Shown one piece after another: positions 17,732 through 25,602 of a stretch of DNA of 64,000 nucleotides; within the stretch, counting starts at the first letter, position 1, and each line of letters opens with the position of its first letter. The notes beneath the pieces were generated by a model, which saw only the letters and a list, made by a program, of their open reading frames with translations, ran no database searches and was not told where the DNA came from. Source of the stretch: Roseobacter sp. CCS2 (GTDB lineage: Bacteria; Pseudomonadota; Alphaproteobacteria; Rhodobacterales; Rhodobacteraceae); contig NZ_AAYB01000002.1 in assembly GCF_000169435.1 (NCBI RefSeq), forward strand, positions 558,001-622,000. The letters run 5' to 3'. Both the position numbers and the translations under genes were made by a program.

Positions 17732-18469
17732 TTATTCGCGGCTGCCAAAGAGTTGCAGCAGGAACATGAACATGTTGATAAAGTCCAGATACAGGTTCAA
17801 TGCACCCATAATCGCAGATTTCGCCAACCATTCCTGATCGCCGTGTGCGGCGTGTGCGATGTAGTCATTCTTGATCTTCTGCGTATCATAGGCTGTCAGA
17901 CCCGCAAAGATCAGCACACCCAGAATGGAAATCGCAAACATGATTGCTGGCGACTGTAGGAAGATGTTGACGACCATCGCCACGATCAGACCAATAACGC
18001 CCATGATCAGGAATGTGCCCCAACCAGAGATGTCTTTCTTCGTGGTATAGCCGTAAAGGCTGAGACCCGCGAAGGCGATTGATGTGATCAAAAAGACGTT
18101 GGCGATGGACAGGCCGGTGAAGGCCACAAAGATCCATGCCATCGACAGACCCATCACAGCCGCAAAGGCGTAAAAGAACGTCTGCGCTGCAGCGGCAGAG
18201 AAGCGATTGATCATCGCCCCAAAACCAAACACCATGGCGAGCGGTGCGAACATCACGATCCAGCCAAGGATATTTGGTGACAGTGTAACCGGGTCGCGGA
18301 ACACACCCAGCAATGCAGGGGACGTACCAACGGCCCATGCTACAGCAAATGTGATCAGCATGCCTACGGACATTGTGCCGTAGACTTTATTCATATGGGC
18401 GCGCAGGCCCTCGTCGATTTCAGCCGCGCGGACCCCGCCGACCGTTCTGATAAGTTGTTCTTGAGCCAT
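17732..18469 (-). CDS. Bax inhibitor-1/YccA-family membrane protein
   Basis: 245 residues from ATG 18469, preceded by GGAGGTC as ribosome-binding site. Seven membrane helices are visible. The BI-1 hallmarks are a helix with HMNKVYGTMSVGMLITF near the start and the C-terminal YDTQKIKNDYIAHAAHGDQ segment with Asp residues of the pH sensor, followed by LNLYLDFINMFMFLLQLFG. Members leak calcium or act in membrane protein quality control with FtsH in bacteria. An upstream extension of the frame is not supported. Ends in a strong terminator. Confidence 0.93.
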   Translation of the reverse strand: MAQEQLIRTVGGVRAAEIDEGLRAHMNKVYGTMSVGMLITFAVAWAVGTSPALLGVFRDPVTLSPNILGWIVMFAPLAMVFGFGAMINRFSAAAAQTFFYAFAAVMGLSMAWIFVAFTGLSIANVFLITSIAFAGLSLYGYTTKKDISGWGTFLIMGVIGLIVAMVVNIFLQSPAIMFAISILGVLIFAGLTAYDTQKIKNDYIAHAAHGDQEWLAKSAIMGALNLYLDFINMFMFLLQLFGSRE

Positions 18470-18622
18470 TTTTGACCTCCAAAATAAACAGCGGCGCCGC
18501 AAAACGGCATCCTTGCGCACGATATTGGCAGGTGCCGGTCTTTTTTCAAGGCTATACAAGGCCGTTTTGCGGATTTCTGATCTTTTTGGGCGGGAATGTC
18601 GCAGGTGGCCAGAAAACAGGCA

Positions 18623-18844
18623 TTAAATGCGCCAGTGGTCAGGGGCATTCCACGGTGTTTGACGGCTTTCTTTCAGTGCCTCACTGCGGCTAACCCCGAT
18701 ATCGTTCAGCATATGATCATCAAGATCAAGAAGGCGGCGTCGCTGCCGGTTTACGGCGAACATGGCACCGAGTTTCGCCCAAAAAGAACGGGGCCGGGCA
18801 GTGCTGTTTGCACAGCAGGATGTATGGTTTGCTAAGGTGTTCAT
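18623..18844 (-). CDS. DUF1127 small protein
   Basis: 73 residues. The C-terminal half carries the DUF1127 (YjiS-like) signature: RRRLLDLDDHMLNDIGVSR. The N-terminal half is longer than in the minimal 47-residue members and contains a Cys pair. Small DUF1127 proteins in alphaproteobacteria influence RNA turnover and phosphate or stress metabolism; that role is known for relatives and is not shown here. The gene diverges from a LysR regulator, with 114 bp between them. Confidence 0.82.
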   Translation of the reverse strand: MNTLANHTSCCANSTARPRSFWAKLGAMFAVNRQRRRLLDLDDHMLNDIGVSRSEALKESRQTPWNAPDHWRI

Positions 18845-18876
18845 ATCATTTCCTATCGTGATGCTTTGTCTCTTTT

Positions 18877-18942
18877 ATATTTCGATACTTGATATATGGG
18901 GCACGGATGCGCATAATGAAAATGAATACTTTTGAATTCAAA
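18877..18942. promoter_or_regulatory. Dyad elements between DUF1127 and LysR genes
   Basis: Two dyads lie in the divergent intergenic region. One is an imperfect AT-rich dyad at 18877-18897 (ATAT, then GATACTTG, then ATAT), compatible with a T-N11-A LysR box. The second is a perfect 12-bp palindrome TTTGAATTCAAA at 18931-18942, 17 bp before the LysR start. They are candidate LysR sites for autoregulation and control of the DUF1127 gene; not tested. Confidence 0.35.
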
Positions 18943-18958
18943 CATAAGGATTTGTGAT

Positions 18959-19837
18959 ATGGCGCGAAATCTTGATCTGACTGCTTTGAGGTCTTTCGTA
19001 ACTGTGTCAGACGCAGGCGGTGTCACGCGGGCAGCCGGTATGCTGAACCTCACACAATCGGCCGTATCCATGCAGCTTAAACGTTTGGAGGAATCGCTGG
19101 ACGTGTCTTTGCTGGACCGGTCAGCGCGAACCATTGCGCTCACGCCCGCGGGCGAGCAGCTTTTGGGCTATGCCCGATCCATGCTTAAGATCAATGACGA
19201 AGCTTTGACGCGTCTGACGGCCAATGAATTCGAAGGCGAGCTGAAGTTAGGTGTGCCGCATGACATCATTTATCCGGCGATCCCCGCGGTGCTGAAACGC
19301 TTTGCCGCTGATTTCCCGCGCATGCAGGTACGGCTGATTTCGGCACCGACGCGAAAACTGTTGGATATGTTCGGGCGGGGTGGAGTTGATTTGATCCTGA
19401 CGACCGAAGAAATCTGTGGCCCGGGTGGTCAGGTGCTGGTCGAATTGCCGCTGTTATGGATCGGCGCACAGGATGGGGTTGCGTGGCGCAAGCGACCTTT
19501 ACCAGTTGCATTTTGCAGGAACTGTATCTTCCGAAGCAGCGTTTTGCAGGTCTTGAACGATGCTGATATCGATTGGACGATGGCGGTCGATGCAGAGCTC
19601 GACAACGCGGTCGAGGCCGCGGTCAGTGCTGATCTTGGGGTTTATGTGGCGCTAGAAGGCACGTTGCCACCACATACCCAGCTTATTGATCACGGTGGTT
19701 TGCTGCCAACGCTTAAGCCACAAAACATCAATCTTTACGTGCTGAAATCCGAAGATCCCGCCAGTCTGGCGATGGCCGAGATTGTGCAACAATGCTATGC
19801 AGCACCGCGCCCGAAACCACAGTTGGTCAGGGCGTAA
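18959..19837 (+). CDS. LysR-family transcriptional regulator
   Basis: 292 residues from ATG 18959. The N-terminal winged helix-turn-helix is typical: LTALRSFVTVSDAGGVTRAA, then LNLTQSAVSMQLKRLEESL and LLDRSARTIALTPAGEQLL. The remaining 200 residues form the two-lobed effector domain (ELKLGVPHDIIYPAIP start). The ligand is unknown. It is divergent from the DUF1127 gene, which makes that gene the first candidate target, and convergent with the quinone oxidoreductase gene, whose end it overlaps by 11 bp. Confidence 0.93.
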   Translation: MARNLDLTALRSFVTVSDAGGVTRAAGMLNLTQSAVSMQLKRLEESLDVSLLDRSARTIALTPAGEQLLGYARSMLKINDEALTRLTANEFEGELKLGVPHDIIYPAIPAVLKRFAADFPRMQVRLISAPTRKLLDMFGRGGVDLILTTEEICGPGGQVLVELPLLWIGAQDGVAWRKRPLPVAFCRNCIFRSSVLQVLNDADIDWTMAVDAELDNAVEAAVSADLGVYVALEGTLPPHTQLIDHGGLLPTLKPQNINLYVLKSEDPASLAMAEIVQQCYAAPRPKPQLVRA

Positions 19838-20786
19838 CGACAACCTTACCTGTCGATTTGCGGGTGCGCATCAGGTCCAGCGCATCGGCGGCTTGATCAA
19901 GAGGCAGCGCATGGCTGACATGTGGTTTCAGCCTGCCATCGGCGTGCCAAGCCATCAATTCGGCCAGGCTATCGGTGAGCGCTTGCGCATTGAACGCAAG
20001 GTAGCCGCCCCAATAGAACCCAATCACCGTGATGTTCTTGACCAAAAGGATATTGGCGGGAATTTGCGGCACATCACCGCTGGCAAAACCAATCACGATG
20101 ACGCGCGCTTCGCGTTTGCACGCACCCAATGCCGCTTTGAATGCATCACCACCGACAGGATCATAAACAACATCCGCCCCACCCAAGGTTTTTACGGCAG
20201 CCTTGATATCGTCGGTATCGCTATCAATCAGGTGATCTGCACCCGCTGCTTTGGCCACTGCCAGCTTGTCAGCACCGCGCGCCACAGCGATCACAGTAGC
20301 CCCCATGGCCTTGCCGATCTCAACAGCCGTCAGGCCAACACCACCCGCAGCACCCAAGACCAAAAGCGTTTCACCTGCTTGCAGCTGCGCCCGCCTGACA
20401 AGCGCCAGATGTGACGTGCCGTAGGCGACCATAAAACCTGCCGCGATCTGATCTGGCATCGTGTCGGGAACAGGTCTGCACAGGGCCGCTGGAAAGACGC
20501 CTTTTTCGGCAAGCCCGCCTTGGCCACCAAACACAGCGACGCGGGTGCCAATGGCAGGTCCCTCAACACCGGGGCCGTGGACAATGATTTTGCCGCAAAC
20601 CTCCATACCCAAGGTGAACGGAGGCTTTGGCGTATCTTGATACGTGCCATTCGCCATCAGCAGATCGGCAAAGTTCAGGCCACAGGCTGCGATCTCAAGC
20701 AGTACGTCCCCTGGTCCGGGTGTCGGATCAGGGAGGTCGATCAGCTTGGGTTTCTCCTCAAAAGAGGTGACTTGAAATGCGCGCAT
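19827..20786 (-). CDS. NADPH:quinone oxidoreductase family (zinc-independent MDR) protein
   Basis: 319 residues from ATG 20786. The protein is a medium-chain dehydrogenase/reductase: an alcohol dehydrogenase-like N-terminal domain with CGLNFADLLMANGTYQ (lacking the catalytic zinc ligands) and a Rossmann domain with VLGAAGGVGLTAVEIGKAMG for NADPH. These enzymes reduce quinones or enones in the cytosol. The substrate is unknown. A longer open frame to 21092 is not supported by homology. The 274 bp to the next gene contain no supported coding region. Confidence 0.9.
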   Translation of the reverse strand: MRAFQVTSFEEKPKLIDLPDPTPGPGDVLLEIAACGLNFADLLMANGTYQDTPKPPFTLGMEVCGKIIVHGPGVEGPAIGTRVAVFGGQGGLAEKGVFPAALCRPVPDTMPDQIAAGFMVAYGTSHLALVRRAQLQAGETLLVLGAAGGVGLTAVEIGKAMGATVIAVARGADKLAVAKAAGADHLIDSDTDDIKAAVKTLGGADVVYDPVGGDAFKAALGACKREARVIVIGFASGDVPQIPANILLVKNITVIGFYWGGYLAFNAQALTDSLAELMAWHADGRLKPHVSHALPLDQAADALDLMRTRKSTGKVVVTP

Positions 20787-21060
20787 TGCCGTCGAATCCT
20801 TCAGATTTTTTCCCTGCGCACCCTTATCGGGAACATGGTGTAATTTGTAAAATGGTGAAATTTTGACCACTTTTAGGTGTGAAACCGGTGATTTGCCTAT
20901 CCTTAAGGTAAGGTCTTGGGCTGCAACCGTTGCGTGTTTTGTGTTAATGCTATTTTGCAAGTTGCAGTAACTGGCGGCGCAAAGAAAAGCATCGCCGAAA
21001 ATACATGCAGAAGAACCACGGCAGAACGCCAAGATGGTTCTTTGAGAGTGAGGTAAGACA

Positions 21061-21432
21061 ATGAAACATCCCGTTGACATACATGTCGGCAAGCGTATCC
21101 GTCATAGGCGCTGGATGAACGGCACGACGCAACAGCAGCTTGCTGAAGCAGTTGGAATTAAGTTCCAGCAAATCCAGAAATATGAAACCGGCATGAACCG
21201 GGTCAGTGCATCACGCCTTTGGGATATCGCTAAGGTGCTGGGCGTAAACGTTTCTTTCTTCTTTGAAGGATTGGACGCTCAGACTGACCTTGATGCAAAT
21301 AACTCGGATATGCCCGGGGATATCCTGACAGATAAAGAAGCGCTCGATTTGCTGCGCTCTTACTATGCGATCCCGGAAAACCAGCGTCGGCGTCTTTTTG
21401 ACCTGGCGCGTGTTCTGAGTGAGGCTGCTTAG
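21061..21432 (+). CDS. XRE-type helix-turn-helix regulator
   Basis: 123 residues. The N-terminal 70 residues are a Cro/CI helix-turn-helix: VGKRIRHRRWMNGTTQQQLA, then AVGIKFQQIQKYETGMNRVS and ASRLWDIAKVLGVNVSFFF. The C-terminal part is short and acidic and has a DLLRSYYAIPENQRRRLFDL helix. This compact regulator is highly conserved in Rhodobacterales, often near a HisN-type gene, as here. GAGGT at a normal distance before the ATG supports the start. A stem of AAGAACC/GGTTCTT (21011-21017 and 21036-21042) lies in its presumed leader. Its targets are unknown. Confidence 0.88.
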   Translation: MKHPVDIHVGKRIRHRRWMNGTTQQQLAEAVGIKFQQIQKYETGMNRVSASRLWDIAKVLGVNVSFFFEGLDAQTDLDANNSDMPGDILTDKEALDLLRSYYAIPENQRRRLFDLARVLSEAA

Positions 21433-21458
21433 CCCACTACGACTTGACCTGTCATGAT

Positions 21459-21490
21459 GCGCCGCGTTACCGCTTTTGCTAACGCGGCGC
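21459..21490 (+). other. Strong stem-loop between the HTH gene and hisN
   Basis: An 11-bp perfect stem, GCGCCGCGTTA at 21459-21469 with TAACGCGGCGC at 21480-21490, and a 10-base loop. No T-run follows, so it is not a standard terminator. It ends 20 bp before the hisN ATG and could slow transcript decay, or partly end transcription, between the two genes. Confidence 0.6.
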
Positions 21491-21509
21491 AGATGAAGGA
21501 CTCAACTCC

Positions 21510-22319
21510 ATGACGGTCTCTCAAACAACCCAAACGGAACTTATCCGGGTGGCGCACGCACTCGCGGACGCCGCTCGGCCGGTGACTTTGGCGCATTTCC
21601 GGGCATCCGCTTTGGTCGCTGACAACAAAGACACTGGCGGGTTCGACCCGGTTACGGCCGCAGATCGTGGCGCTGAAAAGGCGATGCGTGCGGTGCTGGC
21701 TGATGCGCGTCCCGATGATGCCATCTTGGGTGAAGAATTCGGTCACCAAAGTGGCACAACAGGCCTGACATGGGTCCTTGATCCAATTGATGGGACGCGT
21801 GGCTATATCAGCGGCACGCCGACCTGGGGTGTTCTCATCTCGGTCGCTGATGCGCAGGGGCCGCTGTTCGGCCTGATTGATCAACCCTATATCGGGGAAC
21901 GATTTGCCGGTGGTTTTGGGGTGTCTGAATTGCATGGCCCGATCGGACACCTTGCTTTGCAATGCCGCAGCGCGCGTCCTTTGGCGCAGGCCACTGTCCT
22001 GACAACCTTTCCCGAAGTCGGCACCGCACAAGAAGGTGCGGCCTTTCATGCCGTCGCAAATCGCGCACAGCTGACCCGTTACGGTATGGATTGTTATGGC
22101 TATGCATTGTTGGCCGCAGGTCAGGTTGATCTTGTGATTGAGGCAGGGTTGAACGCCTATGACATTCAGGCGCCTATTGCGGTGATCCAAGCGGCGGGCG
22201 GTATGGTGACCGACTGGTTAGGTGGTCCGGCGCATGAAGGGGGGCGGGTAATTGCCGCGGCAAACCCCGAAATTCACGCTGAGGCGTTGGCGATTATTAA
22301 GGACATGCCCTTTGGCTGA
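21510..22319 (+). CDS. hisN: Inositol monophosphatase-family protein, HisN-type histidinol-phosphatase
   Basis: 269 residues, normal for the family. Metal-binding motifs are clear: GEEFGHQSG, LDPIDGTRGYISGTPTWG and YDIQAPIAVIQAAGG near the C-terminus. The GTRGYISG form and the overall pattern match actinobacterial and alphaproteobacterial HisN, which dephosphorylates histidinol phosphate with magnesium; inositol phosphatase or another sugar phosphatase activity remains possible. The 3' end overlaps the start of the 8-oxoguanine deaminase gene by 8 bp. Confidence 0.8.
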   Translation: MTVSQTTQTELIRVAHALADAARPVTLAHFRASALVADNKDTGGFDPVTAADRGAEKAMRAVLADARPDDAILGEEFGHQSGTTGLTWVLDPIDGTRGYISGTPTWGVLISVADAQGPLFGLIDQPYIGERFAGGFGVSELHGPIGHLALQCRSARPLAQATVLTTFPEVGTAQEGAAFHAVANRAQLTRYGMDCYGYALLAAGQVDLVIEAGLNAYDIQAPIAVIQAAGGMVTDWLGGPAHEGGRVIAAANPEIHAEALAIIKDMPFG

Positions 22320-23652
22320 GACCCTGATCAAAGGGGCGGACGTCATCATCACAATGGATGACGCGCGGCGCGAATTATCCGGCGCGGACATTCTACTGCG
22401 CGACGGTGCTATCGTGCAGATCGGTGAAAACCTATCATCAGATGCAGCACAGGTGTTTTCTGCACAAGGCAAAATTGTCACTCCCGGTTTGGTGAACACC
22501 CATCATCACCTTTATCAAACATTGACCCGCGCAGTGCCAGGGGCACAAGATGCGCTGCTCTTTGGATGGTTGCAGCGCCTTTATCCCATCTGGGCGCGTT
22601 TTGGCCCGGAAGAGATGTACATCTCGGCACAAGTCGGCTTGGCAGAGCTGGCATTGTCGGGTTGCACGCTGACATCTGACCATCTGTATCTTTATCCGGG
22701 CGGTGCCCGCCTGGATGACACAATCGCCGCCGCACAGGATATCGGCTTGCGGTTTCACGCCACGCGTGGCGCGATGAGCATCGGTGAAAGCGACGGTGGC
22801 TTGCCGCCGGATGCTTTGGTCGAAGAAGAACGCGCTATTCTTGAAGATAGTATTCGTGTCATAGATGCGTTTCATGATCCAAACCCGGGTGCCATGGTGC
22901 GCGTTGGCGTGGCCCCCTGTAGTCCGTTTTCAGTAACGCGCGACCTGATGCGCGATGCGGCCATTCTGGCGCGCGACAAAGGTGTGATGATGCACACCCA
23001 TCTGGCCGAGAACGACGAAGATATCGCGTATTCACTGGAAAAATTCGGCTGTCGACCCGGCCAATATGCCGAGGACCTTGGTTGGACCGGTGATGATGTC
23101 TGGCATGCACATTGCGTCAAGCTGGACACACAAGAGATTGATCTTTTTGCACGCAGCCGCACAGGTGTGGCGCATTGCCCATGTTCGAATTGCAGGCTTG
23201 GATCAGGAATTGCCCCCGTCCGGCAAATGCGAGACGCAGGAGTGCCCGTTGGTTTAGGCGTCGATGGATCGGCAAGTAATGACATCGGTAATATTGTCAG
23301 CGAAGCGCGGCAGGCCATGCTTTTGCAGCGGGTTCAAAACGGTGCTGACGCGATGTCGGCCCGCGAAGCGCTTGAAATTGCGACGCGGGGCGGGGCGGCG
23401 GTGCTGGGGCGGAACGATTGCGGGCAGATCGCCGTTGGCAAGCGCGCGGACCTGGCGATTTGGGATGCGACGGCGATTGAAAACGCCGGGTCATGGGACC
23501 CTGCCGCGCTGCTTTTGGCCGGTCCGACCAAAGTGGATGCCTTATTTGTCGAAGGCAGACAGATTGTATCAGATGGGCAGATGACGTTTGTCGACCTTCC
23601 GAAAATCATCCAGAGGCAAAATACGCTTGCGCGGCTCCTTGCTGATGCCTAG
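22312..23652 (+). CDS. 8-oxoguanine deaminase
   Basis: 446 residues from a TTG start at 22312, inside the end of hisN; this matches the typical LAETLIKGADVIITMDDARR start, and no in-frame ATG fits. An amidohydrolase barrel with the first metal motif in NTHHHLYQTLTRAVPGAQD, the HTHLAEND segment, and the LGVDGSASND active-site Asp. The HHHLYQTLTRAVPGAQ and SDHLYLYPGGARLDD stretches are typical of 8-oxoguanine deaminases, which turn 8-oxoguanine into urate. This links to guanine deaminase 560 bp away. Isoguanine or other deaminase activity is the main alternative. Confidence 0.85.
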   Translation: MAETLIKGADVIITMDDARRELSGADILLRDGAIVQIGENLSSDAAQVFSAQGKIVTPGLVNTHHHLYQTLTRAVPGAQDALLFGWLQRLYPIWARFGPEEMYISAQVGLAELALSGCTLTSDHLYLYPGGARLDDTIAAAQDIGLRFHATRGAMSIGESDGGLPPDALVEEERAILEDSIRVIDAFHDPNPGAMVRVGVAPCSPFSVTRDLMRDAAILARDKGVMMHTHLAENDEDIAYSLEKFGCRPGQYAEDLGWTGDDVWHAHCVKLDTQEIDLFARSRTGVAHCPCSNCRLGSGIAPVRQMRDAGVPVGLGVDGSASNDIGNIVSEARQAMLLQRVQNGADAMSAREALEIATRGGAAVLGRNDCGQIAVGKRADLAIWDATAIENAGSWDPAALLLAGPTKVDALFVEGRQIVSDGQMTFVDLPKIIQRQNTLARLLADA

Positions 23653-23732
23653 TTGCCGACACATTTTGGCCATAGTTCAGCGGGACTAACAGATATTACG
23701 GTTTCCAATCCCACTCACAAAGACCACTGGCT

Positions 23733-24212
23733 ATGAAACGACTGCTCACCCTTTGCATCCTGACGATGTTGGCCGCATGCACCGTCTCACCCACGTCTCA
23801 GCCGACGCCGGCGCAGGTGTCATCCGCCCCGACGGGCGTGGCGACAGGCTTTACCGGCGATATTAACGTTTTTCGCGCCAGTCAGGGCCTTGGTCCGCTT
23901 CAACCCAATGCGGCACTGACCCGCGCGGCCCAAGCACACGCCAACGATATGGCGCGCCGCGGTTATTTCTCGCACACCTCTGTTGGTGGACCAAACGGCG
24001 ATAACTTCAGAGCGCGCGCAAGGTCAGGCGGATGCGCGATGCGTTCTGGTGCTGAAAACATCGCAACAGGCCAGCGCACCGAACGGGCCGTGTTTGAAAC
24101 GTGGGAAAATTCCGCAGGGCACCGTCGCAACATGTTAGGTCGCAGCTATACACAGTATGGGCTGGGGCGGTCTGGCAACATTTGGGTGCTGAAACTTTCG
24201 GCGCAGTGCTAA
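23733..24212 (+). CDS. CAP-domain lipoprotein
   Basis: 159 residues. A hydrophobic N-terminus ends in lipobox LAAC (Cys at about residue 16), so the protein should be anchored to a membrane; a Ser/Pro/Thr-rich tether follows. The CAP domain has FSHTSVGGPNGD with the first His, GAENIATG with Glu, and TWENSAGHRRNMLGRSY with the second His. It resembles the secreted CAP protein at 241-717 but is a lipoprotein. Its stop overlaps that of the convergent guaD gene by 4 bp. Role unknown. Confidence 0.85.
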   Translation: MKRLLTLCILTMLAACTVSPTSQPTPAQVSSAPTGVATGFTGDINVFRASQGLGPLQPNAALTRAAQAHANDMARRGYFSHTSVGGPNGDNFRARARSGGCAMRSGAENIATGQRTERAVFETWENSAGHRRNMLGRSYTQYGLGRSGNIWVLKLSAQC

Positions 24213-25501
24213 ACGCGCTGCGGCTTGCCAGCGATCCAGACATCTTTGATAGCCCGATCATCGCCCATCATGATGGTGGGAAAGACCGCGTCCCAAATAT
24301 CGTGGGTGTGGGCACTACGTTGTTCGATCGCAGGTGTCGATTGCAGATCAATCACAGTCATATCCGCGACGGCACCCTTGCCCAGATGACCGATCTGGCC
24401 TGACATTTTCAAAGCTGCTGCCGACCCTTCTGTTGCAAGCCACATCAGCTGTGCCGGATGCAAAGCTTGGCCTCGCAGTTGTCCGATTTCATAAGCGGCG
24501 GCCATCGTGCGTAGCATCGAAAAGGAAGACCCCCCGCCGGTGTCCGTGGCCAAGCCAACGGTCAGCGATGCTTTAGCCAGCCCCATCAAATCAAATAGCC
24601 CAGATCCGATAAACGTATTCGAGGTCGGGCAATGCACCACCGCGGCACCCACCTCGGCCAGTCGTGCGACTTCGCGGTCTTGCAGGTGAACAGCATGCCC
24701 ATAAAGGCCGCGCTTTCCCAGCAGGCCGAACATCTCATAAGTATCAAGGTAATCGCGTGCTTGCGGAAACAGCTCTTTAACCCAAGCAATTTCAGGAAGC
24801 TGTTCACTCAGATGCGTCTGCATCAAACAATCTGGGTACTCCGCCCACAACGCGCCAAGCGCAGCAAGTTGATCTGGCGTTGATGTCGGCGAAAAGCGCG
24901 GTGTGATCGCATAGTTGGCCCGGCCAACGCCATGCCACTTTTCAAGCAAGGCCTTACTGTCATCATAGGCTGTTTGGGCGGTATCGCGCAGGTTATCGGG
25001 CGCATTACGGTCCATGCAGGTCTTGCCAGCAATCACGGCCATATTGCGGGCCGCTGCGGCTTCGAAAAATGCGTCCACGCTTTGAGGGTGGATCGTGCAA
25101 AAGCTGGTCAGCGTTGTGGTGCCATGGGCGAGTGCCAGGTCGAGTGTACGGCCGGCCACCTCATCAGCATAGGCGCGGTCACTGAAACGCGCTTCTTCTG
25201 GAAACGTATAGGTATTGAGCCAATCAATCAGCTGCTTGCCCCAGCTGGCGATAATTCCGGTTTGGGGATAATGCATATGCGCGTCCACAAACCCCGCGCT
25301 GATCAAAGCATCGCCATAGTCGGTGATGTCTGCATCGGGGTGATCTGCGCGCAATATGGCGCCATTTCCCGTCGCGATAATCCGATCATCCTCGACCAGC
25401 ACGCCACCGGCGCTGTCAAAATCTACAGAATCCGCCAAATCCCCCAGCAGGGGATTGCCAGAAAACCCAAGGGTTTGCCCAAGAAGTAAGTGCTTTGTCA
25501 T
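24209..25501 (-). CDS. guaD: Guanine deaminase
   Basis: 430 residues from ATG 25501. Amidohydrolase-type enzyme that turns guanine into xanthine, zinc dependent. The zinc motif FVDAHMHYPQTG, the ASWGKQLIDWLNTYTFPEE segment, FCTIHP, MQTHLSEQLPEI, the GHAVHL His and GLATDTGGGSSFSM near residue 315 are all as in GuaD proteins. A longer open frame to 25636 is not supported. Together with the 8-oxoguanine deaminase on the other strand it suggests a purine catabolism neighbourhood. Confidence 0.93.
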   Translation of the reverse strand: MTKHLLLGQTLGFSGNPLLGDLADSVDFDSAGGVLVEDDRIIATGNGAILRADHPDADITDYGDALISAGFVDAHMHYPQTGIIASWGKQLIDWLNTYTFPEEARFSDRAYADEVAGRTLDLALAHGTTTLTSFCTIHPQSVDAFFEAAAARNMAVIAGKTCMDRNAPDNLRDTAQTAYDDSKALLEKWHGVGRANYAITPRFSPTSTPDQLAALGALWAEYPDCLMQTHLSEQLPEIAWVKELFPQARDYLDTYEMFGLLGKRGLYGHAVHLQDREVARLAEVGAAVVHCPTSNTFIGSGLFDLMGLAKASLTVGLATDTGGGSSFSMLRTMAAAYEIGQLRGQALHPAQLMWLATEGSAAALKMSGQIGHLGKGAVADMTVIDLQSTPAIEQRSAHTHDIWDAVFPTIMMGDDRAIKDVWIAGKPQRV

Positions 25502-25602
25502 AACTTCAGCATATGTGTCTGCAACAATAGGGTAAATCGCAGAAATCCGCGTTGTGCCACCGCTCTGAACGATTATGGTGACTGCAACCTTGAGGAAAAG
25601 AT

